From contig NZ_JAUFQN010000019.1 of NCBI RefSeq assembly GCF_030409795.1, positions 2,232,001 through 2,296,000 on the forward strand: DNA of 64,000 nt, written 5' to 3'. Positions 27,501-36,573 of the stretch are shown here, piece after piece. The DNA is from Flavobacterium paronense (GTDB taxonomy: Bacteria; Bacteroidota; Bacteroidia; Flavobacteriales; Flavobacteriaceae). The notes below the pieces were generated by a model that saw nothing but the letters and a program-made list of their open reading frames with translations, was not told the origin of the DNA and ran no database searches. Positions within the stretch are counted from its first letter, which is position 1. Each line of letters starts with the position of its first letter. Position numbers and translations under genes: made by a program.

Positions 27501-29172
27501 ATTGCCAAATGTAACTGCTTGTGATAGTTATACTTTACCTAATTTAACTGCTAATAATCACTATTTCACAGCTTCTGGCGGATCAACGGGTAGCGGAACT
27601 GAAATTTTACCTGGGACTGTAATTAATGCAAGTCAGACAATATATATATTTAAAGAATCTTTAATAAGAACCTCTTTTTCTTGTATGGATGAAACTTCAT
27701 TTACAATAACTATTAATAATACACCCGTAATTGCACCTATAGCTAATGTGTTTTCATGTAACGCCTATACTTTACCTGTTCTGACAGTTGGTAATTATTA
27801 TACTGGCCCAAATGCATCTGGAAATTTATTAAATGCTGGAGATATAGTAACAAATAATCAAACAATATATGTGTTTGCGCATACTGCTACCTCACCTGAT
27901 TGTTCAAGTGAAAGGAGTTTTACAGTTACAGTATTTAATGTAGATAATTTACCAAATGTTACTATTTGTGAAAACTTTACTTTACCAACATTATCAGTAG
28001 GAAGGTTTTACACTGGTCCAAATGGAACCGGAACAATCTTAGCTTCAGGTTCAGTTATTAATACATCTATGACCGTTTATATTTATGCTGTTTCGCCATT
28101 TATTCCGAGATGTAGTGATGAAAGTTCTTTTACAGTAACTATCATTAATGTACCTGTTGCCAATTCAATTCCTATGACTATAAGAACTACTTGTGATTTA
28201 GATGGAACTAATGACGGAATAGTTAATTTTAATTTATCAACTTTATCATCTGCAATTCTTGGAAGTCAAACGGGTGGTGAATTTAATGTCACTTATTACG
28301 AAAGTTTAGCAAACGCGACAACGGCTTCAAACCCAATAACTTCTTCTACCCAAACAGTTGTTTATGTCCGAGTTAGTAATACATTGGCTCCTAACTGTTA
28401 TGATGTAAAACCAATAACTATTGTAGTTAATAAATTACCAGAACCTACACCTATTGATGGAATAATATGTATTGATAGTGAAACTGGAACACTTCTCAAT
28501 GCCTATACTATGTATAGCGGCTTGCAATCATCAACCCATCATTTTGTTTGGACTAATGAAGCCGGAGATACTGTAGGAACAGCAACCAACTATCAAGCAA
28601 TTACGCCAGGTGTGTTTACTTTAGTTGCCACAAGTAATGCAACGGGTTGTGCTTCAGCACCTGTAAATGTTACGGTAAGTCCATCTGAACCTGCTATTGT
28701 AGCTTATGAAGTGAGTGAAGATTTTGCAGATAACCAATCTATTACGGTGACTGCAACAGGTCAAGGAAATAATTTCGAATACCAATTAGACAATGGCCCA
28801 TTCCAAGACAGTAATGTTTTTGAACATGTTCCTTCAGGAATTCATACTATAACTGTTCGCGACAAATATGGTTGTGGAAGTACTACTATTCAAGCTTTAG
28901 TTGTAAATTACCCTAAATACTTTACACCAAACGGAGACGGTTATAACGACTCTTGGAATATCAAAGATTTATCAAGTCAACCAAGTGCTAATATTGTAAT
29001 CTATGATCGTTTTGGAAAAGTCCTTACCAAAATTAAACCAAGTAACAGCGGTTGGGACGGAACCTATAATGGCCATTTAATGCCTTCCGACGATTATTGG
29101 TTTAGTGTTTCTTATACCGATGAAAATCAAGTTAATCAAGAATTTAGAGCCCATTTCGCTATGAAGCGATAA
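24535..29172 (+). CDS. Giant adhesin-like protein: choice-of-anchor L domain, nine repeats, T9SS type B tail
   Basis: From ATG at 24535 the product is 1545 residues with a signal peptide MKKLLLLTSIMLTTFGFSQ; an extension to 24511 is less likely. Residues ~25-260 show the choice-of-anchor L pattern (GIGFFQNTNPNFPMQSGVVL, EFDFTPISPNFSFDFIFASE). About nine repeats of ~65 residues span ~566-1204, each like CxxYTLPxLTxGNYYTGPNG then TGTxL, TQTIYIYA and ending FTVTI. The end (YFTPNGDGYNDSWNI, IVIYDRFGKVL, GWDGTYNGHLMPSDDYWF) is the gliding-motility-type C-terminal domain used for T9SS type B sorting. A surface adhesin or S-layer-like role is inferred. Confidence 0.9.
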   Translation: MKKLLLLTSIMLTTFGFSQPLSVSTTSYTVPQLVNNVLINSPCVNANNITWSTGTNFGSSNGIGFFQNTNPNFPMQSGVVLSTGNVLNASGPNTSLLNDGSTAWTGDTSLEATLAAAGITMVSKNASVLEFDFTPISPNFSFDFIFASEEYGNFQCLYSDAFAFLLTNMTTGVTTNLAVLPNTSTPISVVTIRDFQYNSSCPSVNAQYFGSFNGGSGAANSATNFNGQTKVLTAASSLTPGVPYHIKLVIADRSDPQSDSAIFLSSDSFNIGQDVLGLDLTTSSGNALCYGTNHTIDTGLSSSNHTFVWKKNGVVLPSETGSTLNVNQAGTYEVTYTNIFSTCLPVTDTVTIEYYPQITSPNPNNIYKCDSGSLTRDFNLDLNTSVVKNGLDPLTVVSYHISQNDADNNINPLPLIYNSPSGQTIYVRIQLPNSPCYIVKSFQLLFAPAPIANQAPNLIYCERTNGSNNAGFNLNQQTSIILNGQSSTINVVTYYSSLNNANNNINPINNPSPYINLNPIYYVSSNTTIYARVENISDSSCFSITSFNLIVNPLPVVDTLENVIVCASYTLQPLTNGNYFTAINGGGTPLHAGDVITATQTIYIFNQPGGPNTCGANSSFKITIVDENNLTPSDVTSCGSYSLPALAYGKYYTAPGAGGTEILPGTIISASQIIYYYFTTTIPPICTVNSSFNVTIIPNIEVGNRPDVFECSSYTLPALTAGNYFTGVGGTGTQLVAGTSITVSQTIYVYAVTSGTTPCSDEDSFDVVIGMPQPADISQCNGYTLPPLPIGNYYSGPNGTGVLFPYGSWINNNITIYIYAQSASGGSNCTDNMHFTLTFAQPEIDVLPDVSVCETYTLPALTNGEYFTNVEGTGTQLYPGDVILSTQTIYIFKRLNSICYNQNTFTVTINKLPAIDSRSDIDICDQYVLTPLTVGEYYTGPNATGTLLAPNTVITSSQLIYIYAESNTTPACSIQNTFQINIFSTTADSLPNVTACDSYTLPNLTANNHYFTASGGSTGSGTEILPGTVINASQTIYIFKESLIRTSFSCMDETSFTITINNTPVIAPIANVFSCNAYTLPVLTVGNYYTGPNASGNLLNAGDIVTNNQTIYVFAHTATSPDCSSERSFTVTVFNVDNLPNVTICENFTLPTLSVGRFYTGPNGTGTILASGSVINTSMTVYIYAVSPFIPRCSDESSFTVTIINVPVANSIPMTIRTTCDLDGTNDGIVNFNLSTLSSAILGSQTGGEFNVTYYESLANATTASNPITSSTQTVVYVRVSNTLAPNCYDVKPITIVVNKLPEPTPIDGIICIDSETGTLLNAYTMYSGLQSSTHHFVWTNEAGDTVGTATNYQAITPGVFTLVATSNATGCASAPVNVTVSPSEPAIVAYEVSEDFADNQSITVTATGQGNNFEYQLDNGPFQDSNVFEHVPSGIHTITVRDKYGCGSTTIQALVVNYPKYFTPNGDGYNDSWNIKDLSSQPSANIVIYDRFGKVLTKIKPSNSGWDGTYNGHLMPSDDYWFSVSYTDENQVNQEFRAHFAMKR
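26230..28146 (+). repeat. Nine protein-coding tandem repeats inside the adhesin gene
   Basis: Each unit begins with a Cys and Y-T-L-P, has GNYYTGPNGTGT-like and SQTIYIYA-like strands and ends F-T-V-T-I. Units are ~60-70 residues and diverged in DNA sequence, so they look old. The second, later Cys in each unit (for example TPCSDEDSF, SICYNQNTF) suggests one disulfide per unit. Confidence 0.8.
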
Positions 29173-29192
29173 CCTACATAATTACTATGTTG

Positions 29193-29225
29193 CAAAAACT
29201 CCTGATAATCTCAGGAGTTTTTTAT
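29193..29225 (+). terminator. Terminator after the adhesin gene
   Basis: AAAACTCCTGA pairs with TCAGGAGTTTT across TAATC-type loop bases, followed by a T-run. It lies ~20 nt after the stop at 29172. Confidence 0.85.
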
Positions 29226-29295
29226 GTTAAAGTTTGTAACAAGTAGCAGCTTTTAAAGTCTACTTGTACAATAAATAAACAATCATCAATACATC

Positions 29296-31713
29296 ATGAA
29301 GCTTAACATCTTTTTAATCACCTTATTAACTACCTTTTCTTTTTTACAAGCTCAAAATTCTACTCAAACGCCATTCGTATTGGGTAGCATCTCAGGAAAA
29401 GTAATCGATAAGAATTCAAAACAACCCATACCATATGTTAATGTTAGCGTTAAACTGGAAGGGAAGCTTATCACAGGCGGAATTACTCAAGAGAATGGAA
29501 GTTTCACAATAAAAAACTTGGAACTAAAAGAGTATACCGTTGAATTTCAATTTATGGGTTACAAAAAACAAATAGTCGCTGCAGATTTGTCTACCAATAA
29601 GAATGTCAATCTAAATACCATTTCACTCGAAGAAGATGCAATTCAATTAGAAGGTGTTGAAATTGTAAAAGAAAAATCGACCTACGAACAAAAAATTGAC
29701 AGAAAAATTATAAACGTTGGTAAAGATTTAATCTCTGCCGGAGCAACAGCCGGAGAGATTTTAAACAACATTCCTTCTGTTAGTGTTGATGCACAAACAA
29801 ATGCCATCAGTTTAAGAGGGAATGAAAATGTTAGGGTTTTGATTGATGGAAAACCTACAAACATTGATCCAGCACAATTACTAAAACAAATTCCATCAGC
29901 ATCCATTAAACAAATAGAATTAATTACAAATCCTTCGGCTAAGTACAACCCGGAAGGAATGAGTGGAATTATTAATATTGTTTTACACAAAAATGCAAAT
30001 AAAGGATTTAATGCGAGTATCAATAACGGAGTAACATTTGCTAAAACGCCAAAAGTAAATTCGTCATTTGATATGAATTACAAGGTTGGAAAATTTAATT
30101 TTTATGGCAATTACGGATTCAATCACGGTTTGCAAAAAAATCGTGGATTTGTAAATAGTCATCAACCCAATGCTGATAAAACTGTAGATTTTAATTTCGG
30201 AAATAAAAACACTTCTCATTTATATAAAATAGGTGTCGATTATTATTTGAATGACTTTAATACTTTATCTGTTTATACCAATCAAAACCTATTTTTATCA
30301 AGCGGAAACAGCACAACAACCGTAGATTATCAATCGATTGCCCTTTCAGATATTATTCAAACGAATAAAAGTCATAACAAAAATCCGTCCGGAACTTATA
30401 ATTTAGATTTCAAACATAAGTTCAAAAAACAAGGAGAAAATATTGAATTAGAAGCCAATTACAACCAAAACAAAGGAACTGAAAATGCAAGATTTGAGAC
30501 CTTCACAAATACCAGTGATCTTGTTAATTTGAATGATATTAACAACATCAATAACAATACTAAAATCAATTTAGATTACACCAATCCTTTACCCAAAGAT
30601 GCTAAATTAGAAACTGGTTTAGAAACCCGAATTGAAGATGCCAACAATAATTTCGATAAAAATCAAAGCTTTAATTCTGATTTCAATTACAAAAGAACAA
30701 TTCATTCTGCCTATGTAACTTATGGTAAACAATGGACAAAATGGGGTTACCAAGTTGGTGCCCGTTTTGAAAATTATACAGCTGATGCCAAGTTTGATGC
30801 AGTTGACACGGAAGATACCAACGGAAACGGAAACACTATAGAAATTATTGCTGGCAATTTTAATGACAAAATAAATACCGTTTATCCAAGTGGATATTTG
30901 TCTTATAAATTTTCAGATAAAAATACTTTTAATTTTAACTACTCACGAAGAGTTGACAGACCAAGTATCGGGCAAGTAAATCCAATTAGAGAATGGAGTA
31001 CACCAACCGTAACTTCCGTTGGAAATCCGTATCTGAAACCACAGTTCACAAATTCATTTGAATTGAATTATACTCGAAAAACCAAAATTGGTTCTATTTC
31101 AAGTGTGATTTTTTACCGAATAATTAATGACGAAATCACACGTTTGGTAGAAGTTGACCCAAATGACAGTAACAGAAACATATTGTCGTTTGCTAATTTC
31201 AAGGATAACAATTCCTATGGCGCTGAAGTTTCGGCAAATTTAGATTTCACCAAATGGTGGAGCGCCAATATTGGTACCGATATTTATTTCAAAAAAATAA
31301 GGGGAACTGTTACTTCTCAATTCGTTGAAAAAGATATTTCAATCTTCAACGGAAGAATTAACAATACATTTAAAGCGACTAAAAACCTGCGTTTTCAACT
31401 TTTCGAATTGTATCGCGGACCAGAACAAGGATTACAGTTTTTGAGAAAAAGCATGTACAAAACAGATTTAGGAGCCAGTTATAATATATTAAAAGGAAAA
31501 GGAACAATCAGCGCAAGAGCAAGTGATATTTTTAACACTATGAATTTCAGCTTTGACGGAACATTGCCTTACAAACAAGAAGGTGCATTTTACTGGGAAA
31601 GCAGAAGTGTTTATTTAGGATTTAATTATCGTTTTGGTGGCGGTAAAAATGCTGCGCTACAAAGAAAACAACGCGATAAAAATGAAACCCAAGGAAGCGG
31701 CGGAATGATGTAA
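29296..31713 (+). CDS. TonB-dependent outer-membrane receptor with carboxypeptidase-like N-terminal domain
   Basis: An 805-residue receptor with a signal peptide ending FLQAQ. The CarboxypepD_reg-like domain (ISGKVIDKNSKQPIPYVNVS) lies at ~30-110, followed by a plug (~130-240, VSVDAQTNAISLRGNENVRV; LITNPSAKYNPEGMSGIINI) and a barrel (~240-780) of the OMP_b-brl_3 type. The protein ends in a Gly/Lys-rich tail (RFGGGKNAALQRKQRDKNET then GSGGMM) that is usual for this subgroup. No SusD or signalling domain is present. The ligand is unknown. A symmetrical terminator follows at 31743. Confidence 0.9.
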   Translation: MKLNIFLITLLTTFSFLQAQNSTQTPFVLGSISGKVIDKNSKQPIPYVNVSVKLEGKLITGGITQENGSFTIKNLELKEYTVEFQFMGYKKQIVAADLSTNKNVNLNTISLEEDAIQLEGVEIVKEKSTYEQKIDRKIINVGKDLISAGATAGEILNNIPSVSVDAQTNAISLRGNENVRVLIDGKPTNIDPAQLLKQIPSASIKQIELITNPSAKYNPEGMSGIINIVLHKNANKGFNASINNGVTFAKTPKVNSSFDMNYKVGKFNFYGNYGFNHGLQKNRGFVNSHQPNADKTVDFNFGNKNTSHLYKIGVDYYLNDFNTLSVYTNQNLFLSSGNSTTTVDYQSIALSDIIQTNKSHNKNPSGTYNLDFKHKFKKQGENIELEANYNQNKGTENARFETFTNTSDLVNLNDINNINNNTKINLDYTNPLPKDAKLETGLETRIEDANNNFDKNQSFNSDFNYKRTIHSAYVTYGKQWTKWGYQVGARFENYTADAKFDAVDTEDTNGNGNTIEIIAGNFNDKINTVYPSGYLSYKFSDKNTFNFNYSRRVDRPSIGQVNPIREWSTPTVTSVGNPYLKPQFTNSFELNYTRKTKIGSISSVIFYRIINDEITRLVEVDPNDSNRNILSFANFKDNNSYGAEVSANLDFTKWWSANIGTDIYFKKIRGTVTSQFVEKDISIFNGRINNTFKATKNLRFQLFELYRGPEQGLQFLRKSMYKTDLGASYNILKGKGTISARASDIFNTMNFSFDGTLPYKQEGAFYWESRSVYLGFNYRFGGGKNAALQRKQRDKNETQGSGGMM

Positions 31714-31742
31714 AAAATATTGAATTTGATTTAATTGTAATG

Positions 31743-31776
31743 AAAAAGCCATTCGCTGCAGTGAATGGCTTTTTCT
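31743..31776. terminator. Bidirectional terminator between the TonB receptor and KAS III genes
   Basis: AGCCATTC (31747-31754) pairs with GAATGGCT (31763-31770), flanked by A5 on the left and T5 on the right, so it can stop transcription from both convergent genes. Confidence 0.85.
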
Positions 31777-31787
31777 ATTTTTAAGTT

Positions 31788-31869
31788 TAGGAGCACAGCA
31801 ATTTTCCTTATCTAAGGAAAAATCCTCCCGCTATCCGCGCTACATGGTAGCTCGCTCCTATCGGGGCTA
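31788..31869 (-). repeat. ~82 bp intergenic repeat element, copy A
   Basis: On the minus strand it opens TAGCCCCGATAG, contains GCGGATAGCGGGA, then an AT-rich hairpin (TTTTCCTTAGATAAGGAAAA) and closes GCTCCTAAA. The same end and core blocks occur in copy B at 49623-49705, where the hairpin sits on the other side of the core. It is in non-coding DNA next to the terminator and the 3' end of the KAS III gene. Confidence 0.7.
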
Positions 31870-31877
31870 AAGACAAC

Positions 31878-32882
31878 CTACCATTTTATAATAGCACTTG
31901 CCCAAGTAAATCCGCTACCGAAAGCGGCTAAAACAACGGTGTCTCCTTTTTTTATTTTTCCCTGTTCCCATGCTTCGGTTAACGCAATCGGAATAGAAGC
32001 AGCCGTTGTGTTTCCGTATTTTTGAATGTTATTAAAAACCTGATCATCTTTCAAACCAAATTTCTTCTGAATAAACTGTGAAATCCTCAAATTCGCCTGA
32101 TGTGGAATCAACATATCAATATCAGAAACCAGCAAATTGTTAGCTTGTAATCCTTCATTAATAACTTCACTAAATCGTACTACTGCATGTTTGAAAACAA
32201 ATTGTCCATTCATATATGGAAAATAACTCTCATCGTCCGGATTCTTATCTGCCAAAATATCAGTAACCCATCTTCCTCCCATACCCGGAGCTAAAACAGC
32301 TAACTCTTTCGCATGTTCTCCCTCTGAATGCAAATGTGTTGAAAGAATAGCACTGTCATCATCGCTTCTGCTCAACATTGCTGCTCCTGCCCCATCTCCA
32401 AAAATTACCGAAACTCCACGACCACGATCAGTCATATCTAATCCTAAAGATTGGACCTCAGAAGCAACAACCAAAATATTCTTATACATTCCGGTTTTAA
32501 TGAATTGGTCAGCTACAGACAAAGCATATACAAACCCCGAACATTGATTACGAATATCTAAAGCTCCTACAGTATTCAAACCCAATTCCTTTTGCAAAGC
32601 AACACCTGGTCCAGGGAAATAATAATCAGGAGAAATAGTAGCAAAAACTATAAAATCTATAGCATCATATGAAATTCCGGAACGTTCAATAGCTATTTTT
32701 GATGCTTTTACACCCATTGTAGTAGTGGTATCTTGACCTCTAACAATGTGTCTTCTTTCCTGAATCCCTGTTCTTTCCTGAATCCATTCATCATTGGTAT
32801 CCATTATTTTAGACAAATCGTCATTAGTGACAACATTATCGGGAACGTAAAATCCTAAGCCTGATATTTTCGAATGAAACAT
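31878..32882 (-). CDS. fabH: Beta-ketoacyl-ACP synthase III family protein
   Basis: A 334-residue thiolase-fold condensing enzyme. The catalytic Cys is in RNQCSGFVYAL, the His in LIPHQANLRI and the Asn in GNTTAASIPIAL; GSGFTWASAIIKW is the normal C-terminus. It would condense acetyl-CoA with malonyl-ACP to start fatty acid synthesis. It stands alone here, not beside plsX or rpmF, so it may be a second paralogue with another starter preference. The start is ATG at 32882; the 132 nt to the divergent peptidase gene contain no recognised site. Confidence 0.9.
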   Translation of the reverse strand: MFHSKISGLGFYVPDNVVTNDDLSKIMDTNDEWIQERTGIQERRHIVRGQDTTTTMGVKASKIAIERSGISYDAIDFIVFATISPDYYFPGPGVALQKELGLNTVGALDIRNQCSGFVYALSVADQFIKTGMYKNILVVASEVQSLGLDMTDRGRGVSVIFGDGAGAAMLSRSDDDSAILSTHLHSEGEHAKELAVLAPGMGGRWVTDILADKNPDDESYFPYMNGQFVFKHAVVRFSEVINEGLQANNLLVSDIDMLIPHQANLRISQFIQKKFGLKDDQVFNNIQKYGNTTAASIPIALTEAWEQGKIKKGDTVVLAAFGSGFTWASAIIKW

Positions 32883-33014
32883 AAATTTTATTTAATTATT
32901 AAAAAACGATATGCTAAATTAAACATTTTTAAAAAGTAACAATTTTATTTTGGTATTTAATGAAATGTAACAACTGCTTCGTAAATTCGACTTATTGAAA
33001 TCAAACTTATATTT

Positions 33015-35429
33015 ATGAAAAAATATTTCTTTTTATTACTGCTTTTGGGGTTAAGTGTGACAATTGCTTCAGCCCAAGAAAACCTTACCTATCAAAAACC
33101 ATCTGCTACAATTTTAGCTTTGGCAGATTATGAAAGAGCGCCGAGTGTTAGTATGGATTCTAAAAAAGAGTACATGCTTTTCTCCTATCGAAGCACGTAT
33201 AAAACGCTTGATGATTTAAATCAGGAAGAAATGCGTCTTGGAGGATTGCGTATCAATCCAATTACAAATATTGCCAGTGCAGTAAATTATGTTTCAAACT
33301 TAAAAATTAGAAAAGTAACTGACAAAGCAGAAACCCAAATTAGTGGTTTGCCTGAAAGTGCTAGAATCGCTAACATCACTTGGTCGCCAAACGAAAAGAA
33401 AATTGCCTTTACCAATACCATTGCAACCGGAATTGAATTATGGGTTATTGATATAATTTCAGCTTCCGCCAAAAAAATTACAGCAGCCAATTTGAATGCC
33501 AATCTGGGAAATCCTTTGAACTGGATGAAAGACAACGAAACCTTATTGGTAAAAATGATCCCTAAAAATCGCCCAATAATAATTGACAGCAAAAAAGATT
33601 TGCCAAAAGGCCCAACAGTTTCCTCAAGCGATGGCTCTAAATCACAAAACAGAACCTATCCTGATTTGTTAAAAAACAAAACCGATGAAACTAATTTTGA
33701 AACTTTAATGACTTCAGAATTATACAAAGTTTCTCTTTCCGGAAAAATAGATTTATTTAAAGCTGTTGATTTATATGCAGGAGAAAGTTTTTCGCCTGAT
33801 GGAAATTATTTAATGATTACTAGGATACAAAAACCATTTTCTTATATAGTTCCTTACAGTCGTTTTCCACTAAAAACTGTGGTATATGACAGCAGCGGAA
33901 AAGAAATTAAAACCGTAAATGATGTTCCGCTAAATGAAGTAATTCCAAAAGGATTTTCATCAGTAAGAAAAGGAAAAAGAAGCATGAGTTGGAGAGCTGA
34001 CAAACCTGCAACATTGGCTTATGTTGTAGCACTTGACGAAGGTGACCAAGCCAAAAAAGCGGATTTCAGAGATGAACTTTTCTCTTGGGATGCACCATTT
34101 TCTAACGAACCAAAATCTTTATTAAAAACACAACAACGTTTTGATGGCGTTATTTGGGGTAATGAAAACACTGCAATGGTATCAGATGAATGGTATGACA
34201 CCCGAAATACAAAGACTTATTTAATCAATCCATCTAATCCAACTCAGGCTCCAAAAATTATTTCAGACAGAAATTCTCAAGACATTTATGCTGATCCTGG
34301 GAATTTTGAAACGAAAAGGAATGAATACAACCGCTATGTTTTGGCTATCGAAAACAACAATGCTTATTTAATTGGTGACGGATTTACCAAAGAAGGTCAG
34401 TTTCCTTTTATTGATGAATTTAATTTGAACACATTAAAATCAAAACGCCTTTACACCTCAGCTTTCAAAGACAAAAAAGAAGATTTGTTATCGATTGAAG
34501 ATTTCAAAAAAGGTGATGTTTTGGTTCAAATTCAATCTAAAAATGAGTTTCCAAACTATTATTTCAGAAACCTGAAATCGAAAAAATTAACGCAACTTAC
34601 CAATTTCAAAAATCCGTTTGAAAGTATCCGAAATGTTTATAAAGAAGTAATCAAATACAAACGTAAAGATGGTGTAGATTTATCGGGAACACTTTATTTA
34701 CCCGATGGTTACGACCGAACTAAGAAAACAGAAAAATTACCTTTGTTAATCTGGGCTTACCCAGAAGAATTCAAGGATAAAAACTCAGCAGGGCAAAACA
34801 AACAGAATCCAAATGAGTTTACATTTCCCTATTATGGTTCATTTGTGTATTGGGTAACCAAAGGGTATGCTGTACTTGATGATGCTTCGTTTCCAATTAT
34901 TGGTGAAGGAACTACAGAACCAAATGACACCTTTATGACGCAATTAGTTGATGATGCTGAAGCTGCAATTGATGCTGTAGATAAATTAGGGTACATCAAC
35001 AGAAAAAAATGCGCTATTGGCGGACATTCTTATGGTGCTTTTATGACCGCAAATTTGTTGACACATTCTAATTTATTTGCTTGTGGAATTGCAAGAAGTG
35101 GCGCATATAATAGAACTTTGACTCCATTTGGATTCCAAAGTGAACAAAGAAATTATTGGGATATTCCAGCTATTTATAATGAAATGTCACCTTTTATGAA
35201 TGCTGATAAAATGAAAACCCCTTTACTCCTGGTTCATGGCGATGCGGATAATAATCCTGGGACATTTACGTTACAATCCGAGCGCTATTTCCAAGCTTTG
35301 AAGAATTTGGGTGCGCCAGTTCGATTGGTTTTATTACCAAAAGAAGCACATAGTTACGTAGCTAAAGAAAATATTCTTCACTTGCTTTGGGAACAAGACC
35401 AATTCTTGGAGAAATATTTGAAAAACTAA
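33015..35429 (+). CDS. Secreted S9 family prolyl oligopeptidase-like serine peptidase
   Basis: An 804-residue protein with a signal peptide ending TIASAQ. The N-terminal two thirds look like a beta-propeller (repeated blocks such as ITWSPNEKKIAFTNT and SPDGNYLMITR), followed by the alpha/beta-hydrolase domain. The nucleophile Ser is in GGHSYGAFMTANLL, the Asp in HGDADNNPGTF and the His in KEAHSYVAKE. The wording of the propeller start resembles the glutamyl endopeptidase branch (S9D). Specificity is not certain. A terminator follows at 35450. Confidence 0.88.
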   Translation: MKKYFFLLLLLGLSVTIASAQENLTYQKPSATILALADYERAPSVSMDSKKEYMLFSYRSTYKTLDDLNQEEMRLGGLRINPITNIASAVNYVSNLKIRKVTDKAETQISGLPESARIANITWSPNEKKIAFTNTIATGIELWVIDIISASAKKITAANLNANLGNPLNWMKDNETLLVKMIPKNRPIIIDSKKDLPKGPTVSSSDGSKSQNRTYPDLLKNKTDETNFETLMTSELYKVSLSGKIDLFKAVDLYAGESFSPDGNYLMITRIQKPFSYIVPYSRFPLKTVVYDSSGKEIKTVNDVPLNEVIPKGFSSVRKGKRSMSWRADKPATLAYVVALDEGDQAKKADFRDELFSWDAPFSNEPKSLLKTQQRFDGVIWGNENTAMVSDEWYDTRNTKTYLINPSNPTQAPKIISDRNSQDIYADPGNFETKRNEYNRYVLAIENNNAYLIGDGFTKEGQFPFIDEFNLNTLKSKRLYTSAFKDKKEDLLSIEDFKKGDVLVQIQSKNEFPNYYFRNLKSKKLTQLTNFKNPFESIRNVYKEVIKYKRKDGVDLSGTLYLPDGYDRTKKTEKLPLLIWAYPEEFKDKNSAGQNKQNPNEFTFPYYGSFVYWVTKGYAVLDDASFPIIGEGTTEPNDTFMTQLVDDAEAAIDAVDKLGYINRKKCAIGGHSYGAFMTANLLTHSNLFACGIARSGAYNRTLTPFGFQSEQRNYWDIPAIYNEMSPFMNADKMKTPLLLVHGDADNNPGTFTLQSERYFQALKNLGAPVRLVLLPKEAHSYVAKENILHLLWEQDQFLEKYLKN

Positions 35430-35449
35430 AGTTCGAAAATAGAGAAAGA

Positions 35450-35488
35450 CAAGCCCTGAACTTAAAATTTCAGGGCTTCTTTTTTAAA
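35450..35488. terminator. Terminator between the S9 peptidase and ABC ATPase genes (overlaps ABC stop)
   Basis: AAGCCCTGAA and TTTCAGGGCTT form a strong stem with a ~6-nt loop, with a T-run on the plus side. The ABC ATPase stop codon (35470-35472) lies inside the right arm, so that gene's last five codons are part of the hairpin. Confidence 0.85.
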
Positions 35489-36393
35489 TAGCTTTGGCTT
35501 CCAACGACCAGTTCATTTTCACTTTCAAAAAATATAGTTTTATTACTATGACTGGCTTCAATCAGATAATGATTTCCTAAAAAATAAGATTTTACAACCT
35601 CAACTTTTAGCTTAGATTTTTCTACAATAATCAATTGATTTGGATAAATAAGTTCCGTTTTTCCATTGATTATAATTTCGTTTACATCGCCAAAAAGTGA
35701 AGCAATGTATTTGGTTTTTGGATTGTCGTAAATTGCTTTTGGATTACCTCTTTCTATGAGCTGTCCATCTTTTAAAACCAATACTTCATCTGCAAAAGAA
35801 AGCACATCTGAACTATCATGTGTGGCGAAAATAGTGGTGATTTTTTTTTCGTTTAGATAACTAAAGAGTTTTCTACGCAAGCTGTTTTTTCTGAAATTAT
35901 CAATATGACTAAATGGTTCATCCAACAATAAAACTTCGGGTTCAAGAGCTAAAACTCTTGCTAATGCAACACGCTGCATTTGTCCGCCACTTAAATTTTT
36001 TACTTTTATATTGGCATATTCTTTCATTTCAACAATTTCCAAAAGTTCAGCAATGCGCTCTTTTTTTTGTTCCGGATAAATATTTGAAAGATATTTCCCG
36101 ATATTTTCTGAAACGGTTATAAATGGCATCAAATCAAAATCTTGTGCCAAATATTTCATAAAATCCATTCCCGGAATCAGATTGTATTTTGGTCCAAATA
36201 CTTCTTTAGTATTCCAAAATAATTGTCCCTCATCTAAGTCATATAAGCCATAAATAAGTTTGAGTAAAGTACTTTTACCACAACCACTTTCACCAATAAC
36301 TGCCAAATTATTTCCTTTTTCTAATTCAAAAGAAATTGTGTTAATTGTTATTTTTTCTTGATAAGAAAATGAAATGTTTTTGACTTTTAGCAT
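35470..36393 (-). CDS. Orphan ABC transporter ATP-binding protein
   Basis: A 307-residue ATPase. Walker A is GESGCGKST (residues 34-42), the signature is LSGGQMQRVALA, Walker B is VLLLDEPFSHID and the switch His is in FATHDSSDV. After ~residue 210 there is an extra ~95-residue C-terminal part rich in beta strands (ELIYPNQLIIVEKSKLKVEV), resembling the regulatory domains of FbpC/PotA-type importers. No permease or binding-protein gene is nearby, so the transported substrate is unknown. The stop lies within a terminator stem. Confidence 0.9.
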   Translation of the reverse strand: MLKVKNISFSYQEKITINTISFELEKGNNLAVIGESGCGKSTLLKLIYGLYDLDEGQLFWNTKEVFGPKYNLIPGMDFMKYLAQDFDLMPFITVSENIGKYLSNIYPEQKKERIAELLEIVEMKEYANIKVKNLSGGQMQRVALARVLALEPEVLLLDEPFSHIDNFRKNSLRRKLFSYLNEKKITTIFATHDSSDVLSFADEVLVLKDGQLIERGNPKAIYDNPKTKYIASLFGDVNEIIINGKTELIYPNQLIIVEKSKLKVEVVKSYFLGNHYLIEASHSNKTIFFESENELVVGSQSYLKKKP

Positions 36394-36533
36394 ATTGTTG
36401 CATGATTTACAAAATTGAGCAATCTAAAATGAAATAAAAAATATAATTGGGAACACTTTTTAAAATCTTACCGTCATTTTCATACACTTTATAGATTTTA
36501 AACTTTTTTTTATACATTTTCTGAAATTAGATT

Positions 36534-36541
36534 TACTTTTG
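36534..36541 (+). promoter_or_regulatory. Bacteroidetes-type -7 element before the C1q-like gene
   Basis: TACTTTTG matches TAnnTTTG and lies 32 nt before the ATG at 36574. A matching -33 TTG is not evident at the usual spacing. Confidence 0.4.
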
Positions 36542-36573
36542 TATACCCATTATCTTTTAATATACAACGATTT

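Noticed and set aside
26230..28146. Regularly spaced repeats that might be mistaken for a CRISPR array
   Set aside because: They are in-frame protein repeats of ~200 nt within one ORF, diverged at DNA level and without unique spacers of constant length.
31788..31869. The ~82 bp repeat as an insertion sequence or attachment site
   Set aside because: No transposase, terminal direct repeat or integrase is near. It is too short for an IS and lacks tRNA association.
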